Counted from the stretch's first letter, positions 1 through 5,252 are shown. The stretch is 5,705 nt of DNA from CSP1-5 sp964348275 (GCA_964348275.1 CAYGBT010000100.1:1-5705), one strand, 5' to 3'. Numbers and translations are program-made. The notes: generated by a model from the sequence alone, not told the origin.

Positions 1-449
1 TCCCCCACGGTCGGGCTTACACCGATCCCGAGGAGCTCGAGGAGGAGAGACGCCTCTGCTACGTGGGGGTGACCCGAGCCCAAAAACGGCTTTTCCTTTC
101 TGCAGCTGTGCAGCGACGGCTTTACGGTGGAGAGAACTTCAATCTTCCCTCGAGATTCTTGGAAGAGATTGCGCCTCATCTCCTTCAGAGGATCGAGGCC
201 TCGATCCCTTCCTCTGTGACGTATGTTGAAGGCTTTGACGCGGTTGGTCCGCGGTATGAGGTCGAGGCGGACGAGATGCCTTTTGTCGACTTCTACCAGC
301 CGGGGATCCAGGTCAGGCATCCTGAATGGGGGGTGGGCAGGATCCGCGAGCGAATCGGCAATGGGGACGAAATGAAGGTCGTGGTGACCTTTCCCGGAGT
401 CGGGACGAAAAAGCTCAAGGTGAAATACGCCCAACTCACCCGGGCCTGA
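1..449 (+). CDS. UvrD/PcrA-type ATP-dependent DNA helicase, C-terminal end (5' partial)
   Basis: Reading from base 3, 148 residues are visible before the TGA at 447-449; the gene enters from the left edge. Residues 13-30 carry helicase motif VI of superfamily 1A (EEERRLCYVGVTRAQKR), with the ATP-contacting arginine at about residue 25 in VTRA. It is followed by the usual NLPSRFLEEI stretch (near residues 48-57) that closes the 2A domain. Residues 97-148 form the small Tudor-like tail of PcrA/UvrD proteins: QVRHPEWGVGRI, then a beta-rich FPGVGTKKLKVKYAQL ending. In PcrA and UvrD this tail binds RNA polymerase. Family members unwind DNA 3'-to-5' in nucleotide excision repair and at transcription or replication conflicts. 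The ATPase motifs lie outside the window, so uvrD and pcrA cannot be told apart. The call as a UvrD-like helicase is firm. No obvious terminator follows. Confidence 0.95.
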   Translation, partial: PHGRAYTDPEELEEERRLCYVGVTRAQKRLFLSAAVQRRLYGGENFNLPSRFLEEIAPHLLQRIEASIPSSVTYVEGFDAVGPRYEVEADEMPFVDFYQPGIQVRHPEWGVGRIRERIGNGDEMKVVVTFPGVGTKKLKVKYAQLTRA

Positions 450-551
450 CAGAGGAACGGCTCGGGACAGCATCCTTCGTCGGAAAATTCCACAGTTCGC
501 TGATTCTATTGCAACAATACCTTCGCCCCCTCGCTCCACCCCTCTCCGCAA

Positions 552-573
552 GAGCCCGGAACCCTTCGGGCTC
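552..573. repeat. Hairpin downstream of the helicase gene
   Basis: GAGCCCG (552-558) pairs with CGGGCTC (567-573) across an 8-base loop, with possible extension by a G-T and an A-T pair. It lies about 100 bp past the helicase stop codon and has no following T-run, so it does not qualify as an intrinsic terminator. Confidence 0.4.
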
Positions 574-590
574 GCGGCGACCCTGAGCGG

Positions 591-606
591 TCCGAAAGCC
601 TTCGGA
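591..606. repeat. 16-bp near-palindrome of the TCCGAAGG family
   Basis: TCCGAAAGCCTTCGGA is palindromic except at one position of each half. It is a slightly degraded version of the perfect palindrome at 720-735 and relates to the longer palindrome at 3591-3616. Confidence 0.6.
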
Positions 607-668
607 CTTCCGGCAATGTCGCTCGGGGCCTGCAGGCGCTGCCTCGAGTGGCCATGCAAGAGAGCCCC

Positions 669-760
669 GGAGCCGAGGGAGGGGGGGATCCGCGAGGAAA
701 GCGGAATCTGGTTTGCGGGTCCGAAGGCCTTCGGACAGCGAAGCGCAGGTGGGGGTAGCC
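669..760 (+). repeat. Dispersed repeat core, copy 1 (homologous to 3545-3664 inverted)
   Basis: Read on the + strand this segment aligns with the reverse complement of 3545-3664. The shared blocks, in the same order, are a GAG-rich/G-run start, ATCTGG followed by TTGCG, TCCGAAGG, CCTTCGGACAG, CGAAGCGCA and the 14-bp exact word GCGCAGGTGGGGGT. Copy 2 is longer mainly through a larger palindrome centre, a GC-rich insert of about 17 bp and a short GCGCA duplication. Two diverged copies within 3 kb indicate a dispersed intergenic family. No coding potential is conserved between the copies. Confidence 0.65.
720..735. repeat. Perfect 16-bp palindrome TCCGAAGGCCTTCGGA
   Basis: The 8-bp arms are perfectly complementary with no loop. 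It could act as a protein-binding dyad or as the folding centre of the surrounding repeat. The matching palindrome in copy 2 (3591-3616) keeps the arms while changing the centre, which suggests that the pairing itself is retained. Confidence 0.65.
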
Positions 761-819
761 GTCCTGTTGGTTGGTCGAGGCGGGCTGCGCGGAACTCGTT
801 ACCTGACGCCCGATTGATT

Positions 820-838
820 CAGTGGAATTATTCCGCTG
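820..838. repeat. Short hairpin upstream of gatC
   Basis: CAGTGGAA (820-827) pairs with TTCCGCTG (831-838) across a TTA loop, with one G-T pair. An outer CCCG (809-812)/CGGG (844-847) pair could extend the fold. A second possible stem, CCCCTCG (851-857) with CGAGGGG (886-892), follows. If transcribed these would lie upstream of the proposed gatC promoter, so an attenuator role is not supported. Confidence 0.35.
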
Positions 839-933
839 ACGAGCGGGACGCCCCTCGTGAGGCTCAATAAATGTGAGGCCTGGAGCGAGGGGGGTGCAGG
901 TGCTAAAAAGGGGAAGTTTCCACCGGAAAATCT

Positions 934-961
934 TTGCGGGCCCATTGTGAAATGCTATCAT
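934..961 (+). promoter_or_regulatory. Candidate sigma-70-type promoter for gatC
   Basis: TTGCGG (934-939) and TATCAT (956-961) are separated by 16 bp. A TGC directly before the -10 hexamer gives an extended -10. Transcription would begin near 968, leaving a leader of roughly 20 nt before the gatC ATG at 991. An alternative -10, TATAGT at 965-970, has no properly spaced -35. The call rests on consensus matching only. Confidence 0.4.
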
Positions 962-977
962 CGCTATAGTTTCCTTT

Positions 978-983
978 GGGGGA
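978..983 (+). promoter_or_regulatory. Ribosome binding site of gatC
   Basis: GGGGGA lies 7 nt before the ATG at 991, a normal spacing. It favours this ATG over the in-frame TTG at 976, which would place the Shine-Dalgarno sequence inside the coding region. Confidence 0.6.
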
Positions 984-990
984 ACAAGCC

Positions 991-1281
991 ATGAAGATCA
1001 CACGCGAGCAGGTGGAACATGTGGCGAGGCTGGCCCGACTTGGTCTCTCTGACGAGGAGAGGGAAATGATGCGAGCCCAGCTGGATGCGATCCTGACCTA
1101 CATTGACAAGCTCAACCAGCTGGATACTGATGAGGTCGATCCGACTTCTCACGTCATTCCCATGACCAATGTGTTTCGCGAGGATGCCGTCTCGTCCTGC
1201 CTCTCTCAAGAAGAGGCCTTGACTAATGCCCCCGATCGCGAGGGGGCTCTCTTCCGCGTGCCCCGAATCTTAGAAGAGTGA
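991..1281 (+). CDS. gatC: Asp-tRNA(Asn)/Glu-tRNA(Gln) amidotransferase subunit C
   Basis: GatC is the small non-catalytic subunit of the cytosolic GatCAB amidotransferase. It wraps around the GatA-GatB interface and stabilises the ammonia-channelling complex that converts Glu-tRNA(Gln) and Asp-tRNA(Asn) to the cognate amidated forms. The 96-residue product is full length for the family (about 95). It shows the N-terminal helix pair (EHVARLARLGLSDEE, residues 9-23), the LDTDEVDPTSHVIPM segment (about 44-58) and the characteristic NAPDREGALFRVPRIL ending (about 79-94). The ATG at 991 was chosen over a TTG five codons upstream because it has a well-spaced Shine-Dalgarno sequence and gives the usual MKITREQV-type start. 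It is the first gat gene, and a candidate promoter lies just upstream. Its TGA directly abuts a heptad-repeat module that fills the spacer to gatA. Confidence 0.96.
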   Translation: MKITREQVEHVARLARLGLSDEEREMMRAQLDAILTYIDKLNQLDTDEVDPTSHVIPMTNVFREDAVSSCLSQEEALTNAPDREGALFRVPRILEE

Positions 1282-1382
1282 GTTCATGGTTCATAGTTCA
1301 GGGTTCAGGGATTTTGGAAGTGACTGGGATCGTCTCAAGGTGATCAGGTTTGTCCATGAACCAAGAACCCTGAGCCATGAAC
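1282..1382. repeat. 101-bp inverted heptad module between gatC and gatA
   Basis: The left arm, 1282-1309, is four tandem 7-mers of the form GTTCANN (GTTCATG, GTTCATA, then GTTCAGG twice). The right arm, 1355-1382, is four 7-mers in the complementary sense (first and last both CATGAAC). The arms flank a 45-bp core. Arm to arm, 22 of 28 positions are complementary, so a long imperfect hairpin is possible in DNA or mRNA. The module begins on the base after the gatC stop codon and ends 17 nt before the chosen gatA ATG. Its function is unknown. Confidence 0.8.
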
Positions 1383-1399
1383 TATAAGAGATGGCTTCG

Positions 1400-2860
1400 A
1401 TGGAACTGACCGCACTCACGATACACGAGCTGCAAGGATTGCTCCAGCGCCGCGAGGTGACGGCCGGCCAGGTTCTAAAGGCTTTTCTCAAGCGCATTGC
1501 GCGAGAGGAGGGGAAGGTGCAGGCGTACATGGCCGTGACCGGCCGGGAGGCACTAGGGAGGGCGACGCGTCTGGATCGACGCCTGGAGCGAGGGGAGGAC
1601 GTTGGTCCATTAGCGGGCATTCCTCTGGCCATCAAGGATGTTATCTGTACCCGTGGCATTCCAACGACCTGTTCCTCCAAAATCTTAGAGGGATTTATTC
1701 CGCCATATGATGCCACGGTGATGGGGCGCCTGGACCAGGCCGGCATCGTTCTGCTCGGAAAGGCGAATATGGACGAATTTGCCATGGGTTCCTCCACCGA
1801 GAATTCGGGCTATAAGGTCACCAGAAATCCCTGGGACCTGAGCCGGGTCCCTGGGGGGTCGAGCGGAGGGTCGGGGTCGGCGGTGGCGGCGGACCTGTGT
1901 GCTGGGGCCCTCGGCTCGGATACCGGAGGCTCGATTCGGCAGCCGGCAGCTTTTTGCGGGATCGTCGGGCTGAAACCCACGTACGGTCGGGTCTCACGAT
2001 ACGGGCTCGTTGCCTTCGCGTCATCTCTGGATCAGATCGGGCCCATGACCAAGGATGTCCGCGATGCGGCGATCCTCTTGAATGTCATTGCGGGCCACGA
2101 TCCGTGTGACTCTACCTCAGTGGATCTCCCTGTTCCAGACTACACCGCTCCGTTGGGGCGGGATGTCACTGGCCTGAGGATCGGCATCCCCGACGAGTAC
2201 TTCATCGAGGGGATGGACCCGGAAGTGGAGACAGCCATCCGGGGGGCGATCAGCACTTGCGAGTCTCTGGGGGCCAAGACAGAGCCCATCTCGCTCCCCC
2301 ACACGGAATATGCCGTGGCAACCTACTACCTGGTCGCCACGGCCGAGGCGAGCTCGAATCTGGCCCGGTATGATGCCGTGAAGTACGGGATCCGCGCCCG
2401 AGACTCGAAGGATCTCCTCGAAATGTACACGAAGACTCGACAGAATGGCTTCGGTGCTGAGGTGAAACGACGGATCATGCTGGGGACGTACGCCCTGAGC
2501 GCCGGATACTATGATGCGTACTATCTGAAGGCCCTGAAGGTGCGCACCCTGATTCGAAGAGACTTTGAGGAGGCGTTCAAACGTTGCGACGTGATCTTGA
2601 CGCCAACCGCACCGACTCCTGCCTTCCATCTCGGTGAAAAGACTGGCGACCCATTGACCATGTATCTCTCAGATATCTTTACCATTTCCGCCAACCTGGC
2701 AGGGATTCCCGGGATTTCTGTTCCTTGTGGCTTCAGCGAGGCTGGGCTTCCCATAGGCCTGCAGATCCTCGGGAAGCCTTTCGATGAGGCGACCGTGCTT
2801 CAGGTGGCCTTTGCCTATGAACAAGCCACGGAGTGGCACAAGCGCAAACCATCCCTCTAG
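1400..2860 (+). CDS. gatA: Asp-tRNA(Asn)/Glu-tRNA(Gln) amidotransferase subunit A (glutaminase)
   Basis: GatA is the amidase-family subunit that hydrolyses glutamine and feeds ammonia through a channel to GatB. From the ATG at 1400 the protein is 486 residues, normal for GatA. The amidase signature is complete: AIKD holds the catalytic lysine (K79), PGGSSGGS the bridging serine (S154), and GSDTGGSIRQPA the nucleophile (S178). These positions equal those known for Staphylococcus aureus GatA, which supports this start. An in-frame ATG at 1391 would add three residues, but the purine-rich AAGAG at 1386-1390 touches it with no spacing, whereas it lies 9 nt from the ATG at 1400. The N-terminus MELTALTIHELQGLL also resembles family starts. 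The heptad module 1282-1382 precedes the gene, and a second one starts 2 nt after its TAG. No frameshift or missing key residue was seen. Confidence 0.97.
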   Translation: MELTALTIHELQGLLQRREVTAGQVLKAFLKRIAREEGKVQAYMAVTGREALGRATRLDRRLERGEDVGPLAGIPLAIKDVICTRGIPTTCSSKILEGFIPPYDATVMGRLDQAGIVLLGKANMDEFAMGSSTENSGYKVTRNPWDLSRVPGGSSGGSGSAVAADLCAGALGSDTGGSIRQPAAFCGIVGLKPTYGRVSRYGLVAFASSLDQIGPMTKDVRDAAILLNVIAGHDPCDSTSVDLPVPDYTAPLGRDVTGLRIGIPDEYFIEGMDPEVETAIRGAISTCESLGAKTEPISLPHTEYAVATYYLVATAEASSNLARYDAVKYGIRARDSKDLLEMYTKTRQNGFGAEVKRRIMLGTYALSAGYYDAYYLKALKVRTLIRRDFEEAFKRCDVILTPTAPTPAFHLGEKTGDPLTMYLSDIFTISANLAGIPGISVPCGFSEAGLPIGLQILGKPFDEATVLQVAFAYEQATEWHKRKPSL

Positions 2861-2862
2861 GA

Positions 2863-2962
2863 GTTCACGGTTCATGGTTCACAGTTCACAGATAAAACAA
2901 AGCAACGCTGCCAACGATTTCGCGAGGTCTTGCCGTGAACAGTGAACTGTCAACTGTGAACG
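2863..2962. repeat. 100-bp inverted heptad module between gatA and the GGCT-like gene
   Basis: The left arm, 2863-2890, is four perfect tandem GTTCAYR 7-mers. The right arm, 2935-2962, is four 7-mers of the form GTGAACN (one is GTCAACT). Shifted by one base, 22 of 28 positions of the arms are complementary. The core of 44 bp (2891-2934) shows no clear similarity to the core of the gatC-gatA module, although both cores begin with GAT. The module fills the spacer from 2 nt after the gatA stop to 10 nt before the next ATG. Confidence 0.82.
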
Positions 2963-2972
2963 AGCGCAGCTG

Positions 2973-3416
2973 ATGTTCTACTTCGCGTACGGCTCCAATA
3001 TGGAAAGATTTTGGTTCAAGAAACGCTGCCCTGGGGCCAAGTTTGTTTCGGCAGCCATGCTCCGAGACTACGACATTACCTTCGCCCGAAGCTCCAGTAT
3101 GTGGGGTGGTGGAACGGCGGACCTCAAGCCCACGACGGGAGCGGTTGTGGAAGGGGTCCTGTGGGAGATCAAAGAGCAGGATTTGAAAGCCTTGAACCAG
3201 TATGAGGGGGTCCCGAGCGACTATATCCGGAAGACGGTGACAGTGGAGACCAAGGATGGGAAAACGCTTCAGGCGCATGTATATTTCGTAGCTCAACCGG
3301 GGGGCTACCGACCGCCATCCAAACGGTATATGCGCCTCTTGATCCAGGGCGCCGAGGAACACGGTCTCTCCGATGGATATGTCATGCGGCTCGAAGCCAT
3401 CAAGACTTCCGGTTAA
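2973..3416 (+). CDS. Gamma-glutamylcyclotransferase-like (GGCT/AIG2 fold) protein
   Basis: The 147-residue product has the hallmark of the gamma-glutamylcyclotransferase fold: FAYGSNM at residues 4-10, whose YGSN loop binds the gamma-glutamyl group. YEGVPSDYIRK at 77-87 contains Glu78, which matches the catalytic general acid/base of human GGCT. Characterised relatives release 5-oxoproline from gamma-glutamyl amino acids or gamma-glutamylamines. The substrate here cannot be read from sequence, and many bacterial members are uncharacterised. The protein is probably cytosolic, with no signal peptide or membrane segment. It starts at ATG 2973 with only a weak purine stretch upstream (GAGCG near 2962-2966). 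It sits in the + strand run between gatA and gatB, an unusual interruption of a gat cluster. Family assignment is firm; enzymatic activity is inferred. Confidence 0.87.
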   Translation: MFYFAYGSNMERFWFKKRCPGAKFVSAAMLRDYDITFARSSSMWGGGTADLKPTTGAVVEGVLWEIKEQDLKALNQYEGVPSDYIRKTVTVETKDGKTLQAHVYFVAQPGGYRPPSKRYMRLLIQGAEEHGLSDGYVMRLEAIKTSG

Positions 3417-3418
3417 AT

Positions 3419-3728
3419 CTCGACGACCGATGACCGACAACCAAGAGCTCGGACGGACCTTCCTTGGCGGCGCCATAATTCTCCGAGGACTTGATGTGCA
3501 GATGCAACCTTACGCATGGGTAGGCGTTGTCGTTCGTTGGTGCGGGCCACCCCCACCTGCGCTGCGCTTCGGCGGCGGGACCCCGGCCTGTCCGAAGGAC
3601 TCCGGACTCCTTCGGAGACGCAAGCCAGATGTCGCCTACCTCCGAAGGAACCCCCTCCTCGCTCTTGGGGACCTCGGGCGGACGGGCGAATTAAGGCGGT
3701 CATCAGTAAACGGTCATCGGTCATCGAG
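3419..3728. repeat. 310-bp module bounded by an 18-bp inverted repeat of a second heptad
   Basis: CTCGACGACCGATGACCG at 3419-3436 matches the reverse complement of 3711-3728 at 17 of 18 positions. The arms are themselves 7-bp periodic: CGAYRAC-like units at 3421-3441 on the left, and GGTCATC at 3698-3704, 3712-3718 and 3719-3725 on the right. The unit resembles the GTTCAYN heptad of the other spacers but has the opposite left-right polarity. The interior contains dispersed repeat core copy 2. No transposase and no obvious target duplication were seen. Confidence 0.65.
3545..3664 (-). repeat. Dispersed repeat core, copy 2 (homologous to 669-760 inverted)
   Basis: Its reverse complement aligns block by block with 669-760, including the 14-bp exact match ACCCCCACCTGCGC at 3549-3562. 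At the centre is a 26-bp near-palindrome (3591-3616) with TCCGAAGGA/TCCTTCGGA arms around a TCCGGA centre and one mismatched pair. A further TCCGAAGGA half-site occurs at 3641-3649. The two copies are inverted relative to each other and about 2.8 kb apart. Confidence 0.65.
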
Positions 3729-3730
3729 CT

Positions 3731-3758
3731 GTGAACGGTGAACTGTGAACAGTGAACT
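3731..3758. repeat. Four tandem GTGAACN heptads overlapping the gatB start
   Basis: Four exact GTGAAC-plus-one units begin at 3731, 3738, 3745 and 3752. Size (28 bp), unit and orientation equal those of the right arms of the two upstream modules, but there is no matching GTTCAC left arm in this spacer. The third unit supplies the gatB start codon, and the last two units encode its first residues. Confidence 0.85.
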
Positions 3759-5199
3759 GAAGTACGAGGCGGTGATCGGGCTAGAGGTGCATGCCCAGCT
3801 CCTCACCGAATCAAAAATTTTCTGTGGGTGTAGCACCAGGTTTGGGGAGGCTCCCAATTCCCAGACCTGCCCCGTCTGCCTGGGCATGCCGGGGGTCTTG
3901 CCGGTCCTCAATAAGAAGGCGGTGGAGTACGCCATTCGAACCGCGCTCGCGCTCCATTGCACGATCGCCCCTCACTGCCGCTTCGCTCGGAAGAATTATT
4001 TCTACCCGGATCTTCCCAAGGACTATCAAATCTCCCAGTATGAACTTCCATTGGCCACGGGAGGCTTTGAAGAGACCACCGACCATGGGCAGGTCAGAAG
4101 GGTGAGGATTCGGCGGATTCACCTCGAGGAGGATGCGGGAAAGCTCGTCCACCCTGGGACCATGGATCAGGCGGAGTACAGCTTGGTGGATTTCAACCGG
4201 TGCGGCGTGCCGTTGATCGAGATGGTGACGGAACCGGACTTCAGCACGCCGGAGGAGGCAGCAGAGTTTCTGAAACAGTTCCGGGCCACACTCCAATATC
4301 TGGGGGTATCCCAGGGGAACATGGAGGAGGGCAATCTTCGCTGCGACGCCAATGTGTCGGTCCGTCCGGTTGGGAGTTCGGACTTCGGGGTCAAAACTGA
4401 GGTCAAGAACATGAACTCCTTCAGGAACGTCCAGCGGGCATTGGAGTATGAGATCCAGCGTCAGGTCGCGCTCCTGAGGTCCGGTCAGCCGATCATCCAG
4501 GAAACCCGTCTGTGGGATGCCGAGCAGGAGATCACGCTCCCCATGCGGGGGAAAGAGGAGGCCCACGACTACCGCTACTTCCCAGAGCCGGACTTAGTGC
4601 CGTTGGAGATAACTCCGACCTGGATTGAAGCGATTGCGGCGGATTTGCCGGAACTCCCCGCTGAGAGACGGCGGCGCTTCGTGCAGGCGTATGGGCTGCC
4701 GGAATATGATGCAGCGGTGCTCACCACCAGTAAGGCACTGGCAGAGTATTTTGAAGAGTGTGCCCAGCTCCACCGAGACACGAAGCTGGTGAGCAATTGG
4801 ATCATGTCCGAACTCTTGGGATATTTGAATCGAGAGGGGAAGGAAATCACCGAGAGCCCTATTGGTCCGACCCAGCTGGCCGCTTTGTTGAAACTGATCC
4901 AGGAGGAGGTTATTAGCGGCAAGATCGCCAAAACGGTCTTCGAGGAGATGTATCAGTCCGGGAGGGACCCTGAAACGATTGTGCAGGAGAAGGGTCTGGT
5001 TCAGATTTCCGACCGGGAAGAGCTCAGTCGGGTTGTGGATGAGGTGCTGGCCCAGAATCCCGGCCCCGTATCCGACTTCAGGGGAGGAAAGGAGAAAGCA
5101 CTTGCCGCACTGGTCGGGGCGGTGATGCGCGCGACCAGAGGGAAGGCCAATCCGCAACTGATCAACGATCTGCTCCGGGAGAAACTCGCGGGGGGATAA
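3745..5199 (+). CDS. gatB: Asp-tRNA(Asn)/Glu-tRNA(Gln) amidotransferase subunit B
   Basis: GatB binds the mischarged tRNA, activates the Glu/Asp side chain with ATP and transfers ammonia received from GatA. The 484-residue product is full length. It shows YEAVIGLEVHAQL (residues 7-19), the structural zinc cysteines (C27, C29, C42, C45 in CGCS and CPVCLG), HLEEDAGK (126-133), the GatB signature DFNRCGVPLIE (149-159), EEGNLRCDANVSVRP (195-209), KTEVKNMNSF and HDYRYFPEPDL. The last 150 residues or so form the helical YqeY-like domain that contacts the tRNA elbow. The in-frame stop at 3739-3741 forces the start to GTG 3745 or later, and GTG gives the expected short lead-in MNSELKYEAVIG. This GTG lies inside a heptad repeat, and there is no proper Shine-Dalgarno sequence (GGTGA only 3 nt away). 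The gene is separated from gatA by the GGCT-like gene. Confidence 0.97.
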   Translation: MNSELKYEAVIGLEVHAQLLTESKIFCGCSTRFGEAPNSQTCPVCLGMPGVLPVLNKKAVEYAIRTALALHCTIAPHCRFARKNYFYPDLPKDYQISQYELPLATGGFEETTDHGQVRRVRIRRIHLEEDAGKLVHPGTMDQAEYSLVDFNRCGVPLIEMVTEPDFSTPEEAAEFLKQFRATLQYLGVSQGNMEEGNLRCDANVSVRPVGSSDFGVKTEVKNMNSFRNVQRALEYEIQRQVALLRSGQPIIQETRLWDAEQEITLPMRGKEEAHDYRYFPEPDLVPLEITPTWIEAIAADLPELPAERRRRFVQAYGLPEYDAAVLTTSKALAEYFEECAQLHRDTKLVSNWIMSELLGYLNREGKEITESPIGPTQLAALLKLIQEEVISGKIAKTVFEEMYQSGRDPETIVQEKGLVQISDREELSRVVDEVLAQNPGPVSDFRGGKEKALAALVGAVMRATRGKANPQLINDLLREKLAGG

Positions 5200-5210
5200 C
5201 CGACAAACCA

Positions 5211-5252
5211 GGAGGGCACCTCGCACCGCTACCGCGTGCCGGTCCTCGGTAG
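5211..5252. repeat. Competing hairpins in the gatB-glycosyltransferase leader
   Basis: CTACCG (5229-5234) can pair with CGGTAG (5247-5252). Alternatively GGCAC (5215-5219) can pair with GTGCC (5236-5240). The two folds are adjacent or overlapping and would probably compete. There is no T-run after either, so they do not look like a terminator. Significance is uncertain. Confidence 0.3.

Larger units (their letters stand above)
526..893. repeat. 368-bp module bounded by a 13-bp perfect inverted repeat
   Basis: CCCCCTCGCTCCA at 526-538 is the exact reverse complement of TGGAGCGAGGGGG at 881-893. With one gap the similarity extends imperfectly on both sides, over roughly 521-548 and 872-899. 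Inside lie three hairpins (552-573, 591-606, 720-735) and a segment (669-760) homologous to the spacer before gatB. No target-site duplication is evident outside the inverted repeats, and there is no transposase. It may be a miniature inverted-repeat element or an extragenic structured repeat. That the inverted repeats are true element ends is an inference. Confidence 0.5.
450..975. other. Long non-coding spacer between the helicase gene and gatC
   Basis: This stretch of about 525 bp has no credible gene. Its reading frames on both strands have repeat-driven composition and match no family I recognise. It holds an inverted-repeat-bounded module (526-893), several short hairpins, and at its right end a candidate promoter for gatC. 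Its G-rich and C-rich tracts (for example 680-687 and 889-894) differ from the flanking genes. No tRNA, T-box leader (no AGGGTGGNACCGCG-like block) or terminator with a T-run was seen, so how helicase transcription ends is unclear. Confidence 0.6.
3417..3744. other. Non-coding spacer between the GGCT-like gene and gatB
   Basis: This 328-bp stretch has no credible gene. Its open frames on both strands are GC-rich repeat translations without family features. It is occupied by an inverted-repeat-bounded module (3419-3728), a dispersed repeat core (3545-3664) and the first half of a heptad array that continues into gatB. No convincing promoter or terminator was seen, so it is uncertain whether gatB is co-transcribed with the upstream genes. 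Confidence 0.65.

Noticed and set aside
691..712. GAGGAAAG motif suggesting an RNase P RNA-like element
   Set aside because: Only this short word resembles the family. The other conserved RNase P RNA regions are absent nearby, and the segment is explained by the dispersed repeat.
506..961. Open frame of 151 codons on the minus strand between the helicase gene and gatC
   Set aside because: It lies within the inverted-repeat module, has low-complexity Arg/Ser/Pro-rich composition, matches no family and would have to overlap the gatC promoter region. It is best explained by high GC content.
450..990. T-box or other aminoacylation-sensing leader for the gat genes
   Set aside because: No T-box conserved block, specifier loop arrangement or terminator with a T-run could be found. 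The hairpins also lie upstream of the likely promoter.
976..990. Alternative gatC start at TTG 976
   Set aside because: It would put the GGGGGA ribosome binding site inside the coding region and leave the TTG without one. ATG 991 gives the normal family N-terminus.
3413..3724. Open frames of about 70-120 codons on both strands in the GGCT-gatB spacer
   Set aside because: They are translations of the dispersed repeat. The homologous copy at 669-760 carries indels that do not preserve any frame.
1282..3758. CRISPR-like repeats
   Set aside because: The units are 7 bp, tandem without spacers and arranged as inverted pairs. There are no 25-40 bp direct repeats with unique spacers and no cas genes.
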